DNA of 64,000 bases, from positions 1-64,000 of the forward strand of contig JALQPE010002123.1 of NCBI GenBank assembly GCA_030407315.1. The letters run 5' to 3'. A model generated the notes under the pieces. That model worked only from the letters and a program-made list of their open reading frames with translations. It did no database searches and had not been told where the DNA came from. Source of the DNA: Asparagopsis taxiformis. Its lineage: Eukaryota > Rhodophyta > Florideophyceae > Bonnemaisoniales > Bonnemaisoniaceae. The position numbers and the translations under genes were made by a program. Below are positions 1-11,251 of the stretch, piece after piece; the first letter of the stretch is position 1; the number at the start of each line of letters is the position of its first letter.

Positions 1-1
1 C

Positions 2-715
2 ATATTTGAAAAAATACCCTGAGGGGCCAAGTGCATACCAAGCTCAAAAACGGTCATTGCGGACACATAGCCCACACGTGGCATTCCGTGACAGCCGGCG
101 TGACTTCTTCCCTGAGGAATCGTTTTCAGAAACTTTCCACAAATAATCTGAAACCGAAAACCTCACCGACGCCAAACCCCAAATATCAAAATGAAAACTC
201 ACCGCCGTGAATTCCACCGCCCGTCGCTTCGCCCGGTCCATCCAAACCGGGTCAATCGATTGACCCGGACCACTGCATTTTGGCGCTCAAAAGCTTTTAG
301 AAACACACCACGTCATGATCTGTTTCCGCATCCTGCATGACCACGCACCACGTTTCCTCGCCTTTCGCATCCACTCTCCGACATCCACCTCAAGCTTTGC
401 GCATCCCCGCACCGAAATTTCCCACACTCTGCGTATCCGCACATCGCGCCAAGCTGTATTGGGGCACCGAGAATCGATCGACACACCGTAAATTGCACGC
501 TGTGAGTATCAGCACAGAAAAATTCGCACCACCCACCACTCTCAATCTATCTAACCCCCTATTATGCGCTTCTACTGATTGCGTTGCGCATGCCTGTTCG
601 AATTTTCAAAGAGAAAGATACCGAAAAAGCTGCTGCGTTTCACCATCCATCCATACTTGGAGATCCGAAAGTTTCTCCTCCCCTTCTCTTCTGACGACCG
701 CATCACAGAAACACT
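2..715 (+). repeat. MULE-1 left terminal inverted repeat
   Basis: About 714 bases match the reverse complement of 6232-6943 almost base for base, with a one-base offset near position 691. The match stops abruptly after 715. Open frames inside this stretch occur in both TIR copies and show no protein similarity, so they are not counted as genes. Confidence 0.93.
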
Positions 716-861
716 TTGTTACTCTCTTATAACAGGGCACAAAACGTATTTATCAAGATCACGGTTGTTGTGAAAGTGTTGTGCAAGCGGTCAAGAAAGT
801 TGTGCGCTGAAGTGTTCGGTATCCCAGAAACAGATGATTATGTACAAGTTTGACATTGAAA

Positions 862-1490
862 TATGGAAAAAGTACATGTTTTTCCTGCCAAAGAGAGAAT
901 GTATCTTTCTCGAAATGGAGATTTCTGGGATACGCAGCTTGAAAGAATTGAATGTGTCGAACTGAAATATTCTGGAGGATAATAGTGGTGTTGAGGATAT
1001 TGGCATCATCAAACAATCATCACTGGAGAACTGGTCAGGTGATCTGGGAAACGCACGAAGTAGCCAAGACAAATGAATATAGTGCTATGAATGATGTTTA
1101 TGGATCAAGTGCGGCGATAATAACTATTATGTGATGCTTTGTCGATTCCAAGAGCAGATTACCCGTCTTGTAGGTTTTTGTTATATCAAGTTTACTGTGT
1201 ATTGCAGTTTTGAAGTGATTAGACAAAGTATGGTCCCTTGGAAACCAAAAATTGCTTTCATGGGAAAAGCTTTAATGAAAGAATCTGAAGTGAACCAGTG
1301 GACTCAACTAATGGCAGCATTTATCGCAATGGGCGTATGCCCAGTTTGTTCAGGTATGCCATATGACGTCAAGAACCGTATATTCGCGTCAATGTTGTAG
1401 TTCCACGAGTTGCAGTTGATGATGAAGTACGTTCTGTATCATTCCACTCTCACGTGATACACATTGAAGCTGTTCATCCATCTTGAATTT
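862..1490 (+). other. Fragmentary plus-strand ORFs inside MULE-1, unrecognised
   Basis: Between the left TIR and the 3' end of the minus-strand transposase lies a stretch with protein-like plus-strand reading in changing frames. There is an ATG at 862 (about 39 codons), an open frame 1131-1400 (89 codons, with a CPVC motif), and a further open run of about 38 codons to roughly 1490 in another frame. It could be a captured host-gene fragment, a second element ORF broken by indels or introns, or chance. No family is recognised. Confidence 0.25.
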
Positions 1491-1676
1491 GGTAAACAAT
1501 TGTGGTATACTACACAGTGTAATGAACAGATGGATTTTGAAAGGCTTTACTCGGACAGCAAACTGATTCTAGAGCATTACTTTCTCTCATAATAACCCTT
1601 CTTTCGTTTTAGGGAAACCCGACTCGTTCGCAACGGAGGATTTTGGATTTGCTTCCGGATAATTATGTTCTTTCCC

Positions 1677-3880
1677 TCACTTGATATAGTTGGTAACTTG
1701 GAACTGTCTGGATGGCGACGTTCTACAGACGAAAACTGCAACAGTACTGTCTGGCTCGCCTCTGGAAGCCCCGGATATACCGTTCTGTAGGGATGAAATG
1801 AATGTTTGTGTAGCATGTATACCCTGCATTTGAGCATACCGAAACATTTGGTCAAAAGATGCTTTGGCATTGCTGTAGGCAAGAGAGCTTTGAAACATGG
1901 TATCTGTGGAGCTTTCAACAGCAGGCATGTTAGTATTGAGCGTATTCGTGTCGTTATTTGTACCCATTCCATTACTTCCTTCTCCGATAAAATGGCGGAT
2001 ATGAATAGAACGCGTGATCTCACTGAGCCATTCTCCCCTTTCACGTAACCAGAAATTGTGGATGAGATGGTCTATGTCGATTTTTCCGGGACTACCGAGA
2101 AACTCTGAAATTCTTCCATCTGTGTTGTACTCAGTGAACATAGAAATTACACGAACGATATGCCTACACGGGATACCAGCCGTTTTGAAAAGACAGCAAG
2201 GGCAGTCAGCCCGCCATATAGATTTACTCGCATGCCTTTCAGTCCATAGGGTGACAGACGTACTGGCAGTATGTTCACTGCTCGTCTTTCTCAAAAAAAA
2301 TTTGACACCGCGCGTGCTGTTGATATTACAGTTCCCGAGATCCGCTGTGTTCGTGACCTGGGCAAGGAGCTCATAATGGGTGATATGCCAGTGAAATGAT
2401 GGGAGATGGGATAGTTGTAACAACTTCTCAATGCAATAAACTGTATACTTCCCAACAAATGATGCAACAGTTCCCTCTCTTTTCATTCCAGACGATTGCA
2501 CCATGTCCGTCAGCCTTTTCGGAATTCTATTTGACTCCAGTACTCGCTCCTGCTCTTTCCGAGCAGTATACTTCTGCATCTCTACAGGTATGTCTCCCAG
2601 CCTGACACGACGCTTCATAATAACGGAGCGGAAGATTGAGTTGAAGCTTTCGGAATATTCAGTTCCTTGAAAAAGGAAGCGGTATCCGCACATTGTTCTG
2701 TTGTAGCACTTGACTACAAGCTTTTCGAGTCTACGATACAGGAAAGTGTACCACCGAGGATGTCCATCTCCTCGAAGAAACGAGAAGTACAATGACTCGA
2801 AAGAATCTCTCCTCATTAAAAATTCAGCTTCAGTCACCGAATTGCGTAGAAGATGGAGATCTGAGTTCATACAGTCGTACGGGGATACACTCGAACTCGG
2901 CACTTGGCGATGTGGTCGAGAGAATACACTGTTTCCGCTTGAAATCATGGAGAATAGTTCAGTTGACTGGTACTTCTGTAGGAAGTTGGAAATGTTCTTC
3001 ATTTGATTCCTGTTCAAGTGCCAATCGTCCAAGAGAAGGTACGCATTAGGCCAAACAGATTTAGCTGCATTTATCCCAGCGGTATCTTGGTCTAAAGCAA
3101 CAACGTTTGGGGGAGCTGGGATCATCTCATCGAAGGATTTCAACGCCCATCGCAGGCATTCTTCTGTTTGATTGTATATAATACCAATCATATAAATCAT
3201 ATTCTTTCCTTCATGGTTCCTTCCCGAATTCCAATCATAGGCAGGCCATATTCATTCGAGACCGACTTGCAGTCGATGGACACTCCAGGTCTAATGCCAT
3301 TCTGCTCATAATTCGTTCTCCATTCTGGGAGTGACCAGCAAACGGAATGTAAGTTATTTCCGACAGTTAATTTCATGGTGAAATAAGTTCTTGGGTTTTT
3401 CACTTGCATTGAGACAAGTTTTTCAAGGAGAAGCATACAGTCCTGATCTAAAGGATGGAGCTTCATGCTTCTGTATGCTAGAATCCTCCGCAGTTTAGCG
3501 CGTTGAATGAAGATTTCGTATTTGTCCTCGATGTATTGTGATATGTCAGAGCACTTCAAATATGACATTTTCATTGATGTAGCTTCCTCTAGAGCTTCAG
3601 GTGGAATTGCTCCCCTGATGATTTCTTCAGATGGTTGATGGTTGTGCGTTCCGTTGACAACATACAGAGTATGCTGAATACGTTTCCAATTCCCCTCCGC
3701 GACATTATTATCACTACCGGAAGATGGTACATCCTCATTATCCTTCGGTGTCAGAGGGCAGAACAAGGCACCTCGCAACCTTACCTCGAATGGACATCCA
3801 ACTTGGACGTCACCACTACACAGCAATGTAGCATTGTCAATATATCGGCGGCCACCATCAAAATACTTCGAGCGACGCAC
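1677..3880 (-). pseudogene. MULE-1 transposase (DNA-binding, DDE, SWIM finger), frameshifted
   Basis: The 5' part (3197-3880) holds a cysteine/histidine region of the FAR1/WRKY-GCM1 type, with QVGCPFEVRL and GTHNHQPSEE, and ends with the first catalytic Asp (GVSIDCKSV). The 3' part (1677-3200, 507 codons) has the second Asp (VVALDQDTAG, residue 37) followed by a DDWH motif, the catalytic Glu (EYSESFNS, residue 184), and a SWIM zinc finger CXCX9CXH at residues 333-347. The parts are in different frames: upstream of residue 1 of the second frame the reading GKNMIYMIG continues naturally, which places a one-base indel near 3220. A second break lies near 3940, where a natural reading upstream of 3880 hits TAG. 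Transposes the element by a DDE mechanism in the nucleus (family knowledge); this copy is probably dead. Confidence 0.85.
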
Positions 3881-3927
3881 GGTGACCTTATATCCGAAGC
3901 TCTCAGATGTATGTTTCAGAGCAGCAA

Positions 3928-4362
3928 TTAATCCAGTGCTGTCATCCCATCCTGCGATCTAGTTACACAAACCATAGCATCTCCAACTGTCCGCTTCATC
4001 TCGTCTCTTTCTTCTTCCGTACAAGGATTATTTCTTAGTATGGAATCTGGAGAAGTATTAGTTTTGATGCGGTAGGTTGACAGTCCAGTTGGATATGATA
4101 TACCATTTTGTCCAGGAGAGGTTTCATCGTATGTTTTGAAGCGAGGTGAAGTTGAACAGGAATTTGGAGATTTTGAGAGGGGAGATTGGGAGTATTCTTT
4201 GCTTCCATCTTTAGCAGGAATGTATTCATTGGATTCTTGAGCTTCACCACGAATACATTTACTACTACGATAACCACCCAGAGTCCTTTTGCGGTGAATG
4301 CGCCGTATACCACTAATGTCTGGGAAAATAGAACCATTTATCGTGGATTCAGTTTCGCACAT
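3928..4362 (-). pseudogene. Linker ORF between MULE-1 protease and transposase
   Basis: An open frame of 144 codons, Ser/Thr/Asn-rich and of low complexity, overlaps the end of the protease ORF and ends just upstream of the DNA-binding region. Its last third (EEERDEMKRTVGDAMV) reads like a normal protein and should join the transposase frame through an indel or intron near 3940. A GT follows an AAG at the end of the protease ORF, so introns cannot be excluded. Probably part of one former polyprotein-like transposase gene. Confidence 0.45.
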
Positions 4363-6206
4363 AGTTGACCTTGTGTTTTCAAGATCTCTAGCAGTAAATT
4401 CCTTCTCCAGTTCTCGGATACTTGCAAGAACTGCATTGAACCGTTTGAAGGAGGCCCACCAGTAGTGTGATTATGTTCGCTTGTTGTTTTCAATAGCCAC
4501 GCATTCCTTCCTTTCATCCTCCAAGCGTACAGTTCAACTGGACACAGTGAAGACCTTCTCCGTTCTGCACATTGCAATCTCACCCGCACGTAATGGGGTG
4601 AGTCAGCCTTTTTCAAATTTGTAGCAGACATTGACCCATAGTGTAGGTTCTGATTTGTAATGCAATCCTGCAAGAATTTTTCCAGAGATCCATGCAAGAT
4701 AACCTTATCAGCATTTTTATGTGGCTCTTGAACTGGGAGCCTCTCTAGCGAAGGGCCTCCTGTACCCAGTGGTACCGATACAGGGTCATTATTCCCAAGG
4801 GTTACGTCATAATTCATCAGCGAAAAATGATTTCTGTTACCGTACATGCTGCTTCCAGCGGTGTATTCAACAATATTCTCTTCAACCTCAATAGGAGATT
4901 CAGCATGAGCAAGAGTTTCTTCGTCTATTGTTGGGTTTTTCACACTGCATTCATAGGTACGTTCTTCTCTCATGGCTTCATCATCCTCTTCGCAGCGGCT
5001 TTCAGTACTAAAATGATCCAATGAATGTTGATCGTGAGGCTCCTTCTCCAGTTCTTCGGCCAGATTCTCGCTCTCATCCCATTCGATTGATTCCGGTTCT
5101 GGGGCTGTAGGAGAATTACATTGAATTCCAGTAATGGTAATGAGGACATCATTCACGTCGTCCGTTTCGCAATTCGGAGGAACATGTTGGCAGTACAGTT
5201 TTCCATCGCACAGGTTGTTGGAACTGGGACAGTCTAAATCAATGATCTCGTTTGCTCCTTCGTCAGCTTCAGTTTCAACGATCATGTCAGCGGAAATCTC
5301 ATGACCTGCGTCGCATCTCACTTGATTTCCTAGCAGCAGTGAGTACAGGTACTTATAGACTGCTAGATCATCAACTCCTCTGGCATATTTTTCCACTTTT
5401 GCAACTTCCAACACTGCAGAAACATATTTCCTTGTACAGCATGCTCGAATAGCTTCGGTTAGATCTGCAGAATATTTCCTGAACGATACCTCCGGCATCC
5501 CACCGATAGAAGTGGAAAAGGAAGCGATTGTTGCAAGAACATAGAACCCGCAACTGTATGAGTCTTCTTGTTTCTCGTATCCTAGTACATCAAGCATGTA
5601 GTTTTCTTTTGAAACTTCCCAGATAGTAGCTCGGGGTATTTCAAGCAGGAATGATTCGACAAATGCCAGTAAATTTCGTGGAGGGGGAAATCCAAGACTG
5701 TCACCCCAATATATAGTTCCAAATCCCTCTTCCAAATCTGGCACACCATATACAGCACCCCAATGAGTCTGGTCGATATTGACAGGAATCACAAACGACA
5801 AAGCGACGCTTTCGTCATTCCATACTTCTAGAATACTATCCCGTACGTCTTCAAACATGACGTCTTTTTTGCCAATTCCTTCTTCCTGGGTGTAATTATG
5901 TGCTCCAGAACTGAAGAATTGAGCAGTATTACAACCAAAAACTATTGTATTCTTTCGAAGAGTAAACTCTGTCATTCCAGCAAGCATCAAGTGGTCATCA
6001 AGCTCTTTCGCAGGCTCCGTATATGCAATCCAAATATCGGCTGCATCATTTACATTAAACATTGCAAAAAGTCGCCCCATGTACATGCGAAGTATATCCT
6101 CTTCTACTTCTGTTATTTTCACACCTATTGCAGTAAGGCGTCTTAGAAATCTTGAAGATGCAATATCGATGTTTCTTCTTTGTTCTCTCATAGCCACAAG
6201 AGACAA
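4338..6206 (-). CDS. Ulp1/C48-like cysteine protease ORF of MULE-1
   Basis: This 622-codon ORF has the full C48 (Ulp1/SENP) signature in the right order: catalytic His in IDQTHWGAVYG, Asp in IYWGDSLG, oxyanion Gln and nucleophile Cys in KQEDSYSCGFYVL. The C-terminal 250 residues are acidic and then carry a short motif with EHNHTTGG that resembles a degenerate GCM1/WRKY DNA-binding half-site. C48 enzymes cleave SUMO or SUMO-like modifiers; in MULEs the role is unproven. The start sits only a few tens of bases inside the right TIR, so the TIR probably carries its promoter. The ORF itself is open, but its downstream partners are broken. Confidence 0.82.
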   Translation of the reverse strand: MSLVAMREQRRNIDIASSRFLRRLTAIGVKITEVEEDILRMYMGRLFAMFNVNDAADIWIAYTEPAKELDDHLMLAGMTEFTLRKNTIVFGCNTAQFFSSGAHNYTQEEGIGKKDVMFEDVRDSILEVWNDESVALSFVIPVNIDQTHWGAVYGVPDLEEGFGTIYWGDSLGFPPPRNLLAFVESFLLEIPRATIWEVSKENYMLDVLGYEKQEDSYSCGFYVLATIASFSTSIGGMPEVSFRKYSADLTEAIRACCTRKYVSAVLEVAKVEKYARGVDDLAVYKYLYSLLLGNQVRCDAGHEISADMIVETEADEGANEIIDLDCPSSNNLCDGKLYCQHVPPNCETDDVNDVLITITGIQCNSPTAPEPESIEWDESENLAEELEKEPHDQHSLDHFSTESRCEEDDEAMREERTYECSVKNPTIDEETLAHAESPIEVEENIVEYTAGSSMYGNRNHFSLMNYDVTLGNNDPVSVPLGTGGPSLERLPVQEPHKNADKVILHGSLEKFLQDCITNQNLHYGSMSATNLKKADSPHYVRVRLQCAERRRSSLCPVELYAWRMKGRNAWLLKTTSEHNHTTGGPPSNGSMQFLQVSENWRRNLLLEILKTQGQLCAKLNPR

Positions 6207-6231
6207 TTTAGACAGTGGATCTGTAGGTAAG

Positions 6232-6943
6232 AGTGTTTCGTGATACGGTCGTCAGAAGAGAAGGGGAGGAGAAACTTTCGGATCTCCAAGTATGGATGGA
6301 TGGTGAAACGCAGCAGCTTTTTCGGTATCTTTCTCTTTGAAAATTCGAACAGGCATGCGCAACGCAATCAGTAGAAGCGCATAATAGGGGGTTAGATAGA
6401 TTGAGAGTGGTGGGTGGTGCGAATTTTTCTGTGCTGATACTCACAGCGTGCAATTTACGGTGTGGATCGATTCTCGGTGCCCCAATACAGCTTGGCGCGA
6501 TGTGCGGATACGCAGAGTGTGGGAAATTTCGGTGCGGGGATGCGCAAAGCTTGAGGTGGATGTCGGAGAGTGGATGCGAAAGGCGAGGAAACGTGGTGCG
6601 TGGTCATGCAGGATGCGGAAACAGATCATGACGTGGTGTGTTTCTAAAAGCTTTTGAGCGCCAAAATGCAGTGGTCCGGGTCAATCGATTGACCCGTTTG
6701 GATGGACCGGGCGAAGCGACGGGCGGTGGAATTCACGGCGGTGAGTTTTTCATTTTGATATTGGGGGTTTGGCGTCGGTGAGGTTTTCGGTTTCAGATTA
6801 TTTGTGGAAAGTTTCTGAAAACGATTCCTCAGGGAAGAAGTCACGCCGGCTGTCACGGAATGCCACGTGTGGGCTATGTGTCCGCAATGACCGTTTTTGA
6901 GCTTGGTATGCACTTGTGCCCCTCAGGGTATTTTTTCAAATAT
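6232..6943 (-). repeat. MULE-1 right terminal inverted repeat
   Basis: Reverse complement of 2-715. The match ends at 6943, next to the sequence TGGGGCC, which would be the start of the target-site duplication. Confidence 0.93.
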
Positions 6944-8018
6944 TGGGGCCGGTAGCCAATCACGGTTTCCTACGTGTCGATAAATGCAGAACGAACCATT
7001 TTTATTGGTCCAAGTGTTTCGCAGAACGAAGCAATGCTATTGGTCCAAAATACAGAACGAAACATTGCTGTTGCACGATACTGTACCGTCTGTACCGCCG
7101 GTAGATTGTTCGCACCCCTATTTCGACAAGTAATATGCAACGGCACGTTGCGATGACGTCAGACATACGTTGCCAACGTAGCGTCGTATATCTTTTTCGT
7201 AAGAGCCAGTAATGCTTTCCGCGAGCTCGACCTCACATATATTTTGTCGACGCGGACGTAACAGATGGCGCATTCATCCATCATGACAGACCCTAACGAT
7301 TCGCAGCTGATTGGCAGCGGAAGAAACAAGGATATGATCACCTCTTTTGTTTATCACTCCAGTCGCATATCTACGAATCCAAATCGGTTTCTTCCATACT
7401 CGTGTGCATTAATCATAGCATGTCGTAAAGAATCGCATGTCCATAATGCAGCAATTAATTGACGCCTCCCACCGCTCTTTACCGATTTTTTACACACTCT
7501 TCTTATTAAGAAACTCAATGTATCACTACGAATGAATCTACTGTCATAAAAATCCTGTGTTCCAGTTCACCCGAGTCGACTTTCAGGGAGCGTGCACCTT
7601 AATTTCTTCAATCCCACCTTTTTCGCTTCTCATTCGTGCATGCTTTTCAAAAAGCAAGAGTTGAGGGTTTTCATGACGTCATACTGTTAGACACCTCTCT
7701 CAGTGGAAGGTTTACAAAAGCATAAGTAAAAAATTAGTCCTCTCGTATCACCAGCTTATTAGACATCTCTTTCAAAGTTACATCACGTCATGTACGATTC
7801 CCACAATCGTCATCAAACTGACATCAGGTACGATACACATTTGGTAGGACAACAACATATTCTGATTCCAATTATGGGATATCGTGTTACCTCAAGACGA
7901 ATTACCTTGTTACCCAACTAAAGACATCCCATTGAACCATGTAAACGTTGAACCATCTCGAATACAGCAAAAGGCGAAGTACTGTTAGTTACGCAAAAAA
8001 TGAGCCACGTCGAGCTTG
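6944..8018. other. Intergenic, no gene seen
   Basis: No reading frame longer than about 65 codons and no recognisable domain, RNA or repeat. Confidence 0.5.
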
Positions 8019-8277
8019 TTACATAGACCACACTTGTACGGGCACACCATTTCCATTGCGGATATGTACATTGAAACCTCCATAGTTTTCTGACAAAGAT
8101 TTCGTCGCCACCGCGCGGTATTGAAACTTTCTCGGAAGATCCACCTCCGCACAGAAGAAGCACCTTGGCGTCGTATTGAGAGGACAGATTTCTGATGTAA
8201 ATTTCTGTCGCTGATGTGGGCCAGGTTGCAAAGGAAACCTGGCTGTTCTTGACGGGTAGTTGAGCTGGACCCCCCAT
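8019..8277 (-). pseudogene. Small 85-residue protein, frameshifted paralogue
   Basis: Paralogue of the plus-strand gene at 9613. It starts with the shared MGGP and keeps the block VSFATWPTSATEI, IRNLSS and GVPV.VWS, so the start at 8277 is chosen over the in-frame ATG at 8352, which has no counterpart. After EIFVR the frame changes: the conserved C-terminus (NYGGFNV, NGNGVPVQVWSM) is in another frame, consistent with one extra A in an AAAA run near 8090. Past the indel the two proteins align without gaps over 17 residues. No signal peptide or membrane segment; alternating hydrophobic residues suggest a small beta-rich domain. Function unknown. Confidence 0.75.
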
Positions 8278-9516
8278 GTTGCTGAATTGATAATAGATGT
8301 TGTCGTTTAGTAGTGAGTGGGTGTTAGTTTGGAGAATCTGTGGGAGAGACATTTATCTGTGAGAGCTGAATTATTTGTACTGGCAGCTACAGTTTCTATT
8401 CATCAGCACAGTGGTTGGATTAAAGAGTTTATGGTTCAGTTATGATTTGGTTGTGTGTGATTCTAGTCTGGTGTGAAAATTCAGGACGAGGTGGTAAATA
8501 ACCATAACCTCTCGGGGAAATGCAACGACGAATTGATAGTTTTCCACAATACTAACGGTGGACGTAATGATTATACAGCTGACGAGAAAATTTTCTTCTC
8601 GCGGTACGATTAAAATATCGGATGAGTATCTCTTTGACTAAGTGACAATATTAAAACATGACGTGGCTGCTACGGCTCTGTAATGAACTCAGTTAACTGT
8701 AATGAAACAAGAACATCTTACGCTCACCGCAGCGCCGTCAATTTCACCCTCTCGAACATTATGAATTATGGCAGATAGACGCAACCCGAACAGCAACACC
8801 AATCTCATGGCAGCACACGCAACACGCCAATAAATACGTGCGCTCCACAAGAATTACCCTTGACATTATGTTCGAGCAACCCAACAGTTCACGATTGGCA
8901 GCCACAAAGGATGGAATACACAGCTCACCTCCAGCATGCGGATTTGTAAAGCTTGCATCATGATTGGTTTGAATGCGCTAGTTATGGTTATTATTAAATT
9001 TAGTTATCACATCGTCTCGACGAATCGATTTCCCGCAGATACATGAATGTAGCTCGGATGCCTTGAAATGGTACTGCGCTCCCTGCGCATTGCGTTTCTA
9101 CCCCACCAGTGGCTGGACGGACGACGTGATACGTGGGGAAAGCCATTTTTTTATGCGTCCATCCACAGTCAGATCTTACGCACGATCATTGTTTCCAGCT
9201 CGTGACTGCTATTTTAACAGTAAAAACACGGCATCAGTTCGCCTGTCAGGAGCTTGGCACTGTGTTTTTTCTCCACTACACACTCCCACCGCACGTCCTC
9301 TGCGCCTCTTCTTTTCCCAGCTGTACGACAACGGCTAATCTCGTTCTGCTTCAATTTCTGACAGCATCAGCCCGAAGTCTATCTCAACCGGCTTGAAACT
9401 CGCCGGCGATTTCATACTCAGAACCCCACTCTCACAAACCCTTCCCCGTCCCGACTGGTAATCGACGCGCGCAGTCTACCTAATCATGTCGCAAGGAGAG
9501 GTATATGTGTGGAGCC
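8278..9516. other. Region between the divergent paralogues
   Basis: Some 1.2 kb between two head-to-head copies. It must hold both promoters, but only the right-hand TATA box is clear. The two 5' regions show no visible similarity. Open frames at 9063-9396 are not protein-like. Confidence 0.45.
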
Positions 9517-9523
9517 TATTTAA
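9517..9523 (+). promoter_or_regulatory. TATA-like box of the 9613 gene
   Basis: TATTTAA lies 90 bases upstream of the ATG at 9613, a spacing similar to the TATA boxes of other small genes in the window. Confidence 0.5.
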
Positions 9524-9612
9524 GCGCCATGTCGAATGTAGAAACACGCATTCTTTCTACAAGGCTGAAATCCCGACCCGGGTGCATCTATTCAAAAGGT
9601 TTGCATAGCGTC

Positions 9613-9870
9613 ATGGGCGGTCCTGTTCAACTTTCTTCGAACAATACCCGTGTCTCTTTCGCCACTTGGCCCACTTCCGCGACGGAAATTCACATCAGAA
9701 ACCTGTCCTCTCGATGCGACGCGCGCGTCGTGCTTCGCGGTGGCGCCGGACCTGTGGAGCAGGTGTTGGTGTCGCACGGTGGGGATGACGTTTTCGTCAG
9801 GGATTACTATGGTTATAATGTAGAGATCAGTATTGAAAATGGTGTGCCTGTGCTGGTATGGTCTGTGTAA
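9613..9870 (+). CDS. Hypothetical small beta-rich protein, 85 residues
   Basis: Intact intronless ORF. The upstream in-frame ATGs (9505, 9529) are ignored because similarity to the 8019 paralogue begins exactly at MGGP. The protein has alternating polar and hydrophobic residues (TRVSFATWPTSATEIHIRN; VPVLVWSV), which suggests a compact beta-sandwich-like domain. It has no signal peptide, only one Cys, and no motif I recognise. A TATA-like box sits 90 bases upstream. A frameshifted copy on the opposite strand 1.3 kb away points to a local gene family. It could be a lectin-like or carbohydrate-binding fold, but nothing in the sequence proves it. Confidence 0.7.
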   Translation: MGGPVQLSSNNTRVSFATWPTSATEIHIRNLSSRCDARVVLRGGAGPVEQVLVSHGGDDVFVRDYYGYNVEISIENGVPVLVWSV

Positions 9871-10974
9871 GTATGGGGGAAAGGTGTATTGTACAGAGTG
9901 GGCAGACCTCCAAGGTCTATGGCTTCTGGTTGCGGTTTTTGGATATGGTCATATGTGAACTTTTCGGTAGTTGAGCGAGGAGGAGGGATAGTATGGGACA
10001 CATGTATAAAGCAGTGGTGAACAAAATTGTAAGTGTTGTGAACAGAGATAAAAACAGTGTAAACGAATGGACTAGTTCTTCTCGTCTGCAGTGCAAACTT
10101 CGCCCACGTCTGATTGAAGAAATTAGCACTTCTCGTTGGAACGATTGTAGGGTATTTTTCTGGTCTTGGGAGCTTTCTCAGCAAACATACACATCACGAT
10201 GACGGAAGTAATTGGTCGCTCTGTTAGATGAAAAACGCACAAACTACCTTGTCAAGCTCGGGTCATTGCGATATTATTCATGGATGACTCATCACCTGCA
10301 GATATATCAGGTGAGATAGCGCACGACCAGACCTCATCCAGTTCCGTGTTAGCGATCATATATGTAGATCCAGATCATTGATCCAATCAAAGAATGGGAT
10401 AGCGCATTTCATTCCATCAATACAGTTTATCTGTAGAATACGCGTTAATCCACTCGACGTTGTTTGTCGCAATACTCGGGTTTACAGGTGCCGTTGCGAG
10501 GAATCATGGCATGATGTTCACGATCATGGTGACGATATGTTTGATAACATTCATTGTCAGGTTTAACTGCACTCACTGTTTTGTAGCAACCACACACATT
10601 GCTACTCGTCCATCCATCGCGACAATTGACTGGCATCTGCAATGGCGACTTGTCGACCAAATGCCGTCAGTGATAGGCCACAAAACGGTTGTACCCGCGC
10701 GTGAAGCAGAATTTGTTGGGATATGCGTGTAAACAGCTCATATTCCAACTCTAGTTGCTGCGTAGGTACAACATTTTTTGTAGTCGAATACAGAGAGACG
10801 CCAATTATCCACAAGGATATGGATATCGCTAGTATGCAGGGGGAACCGAACAAGCTTTGTTTGAACAAGTGGAGATCTATGATTGGATACTGCAGGGGAT
10901 GCCGAAAAACCTCCAATAACATCAGGACAAGTCTCACATACTTGACGAAACCTCAGACACTGCCCTGGTCGATT
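9871..10974. other. Intergenic, no clear gene
   Basis: Short open frames on both strands without domain features. About 80 bases at 10709-10790 resemble 31400-31480, a displaced scrap of the 11-kb/31-kb duplication. Confidence 0.4.
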
Positions 10975-11191
10975 CCTTCACTATTCCGATTCTGGCACGA
11001 AAATTTGAACTAATTCAATTTTTTATTCTAGATTTCTTGAACAAATCTCTGCCTGGAGAAACCGAGCTAGGGTTAATCTGCACCTTATCAAGTCGGCGCT
11101 CATAACACCCGCTCGACATCGGGTCCTACCTGGAGTGACCGCTGTCATGTCAGTAGATGCCACGGCCGACCATCGTTTATGGGCACTTTGA

Positions 11192-11211
11192 TCATTTGAT
11201 ATTGTTACCAC

Positions 11212-11251
<40 letters not shown>

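Larger units (their letters stand above)
2..6943 (-). mobile_element. MULE-type DNA transposon (MULE-1), decayed
   Basis: Mutator-like element bounded by two long, nearly identical inverted repeats (2-715 and 6232-6943) that enclose minus-strand ORFs. The ORFs give, in transcription order, a Ulp1/C48-type cysteine protease, a FAR1/GCM1-like DNA-binding region, a DDE transposase and a SWIM zinc finger. This protease-plus-MULE-transposase set is known from Kaonashi-type MULEs of plants; naming that group here is inference. The left target-site duplication lies outside the window, so the exact end is uncertain by a few bases. Frame breaks near 3220, 3940 and 4340 make an autonomous state unlikely. 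Confidence 0.88.

Noticed and set aside
337..732. 131-codon ORF in the MULE-1 left TIR
   Set aside because: It lies wholly in the inverted repeat, has no domain or signal, and breaks in the other TIR copy.
1577..2044. 155-codon ORF overlapping the MULE-1 transposase end
   Set aside because: Alternate frame of the SWIM-containing transposase without motifs of its own.
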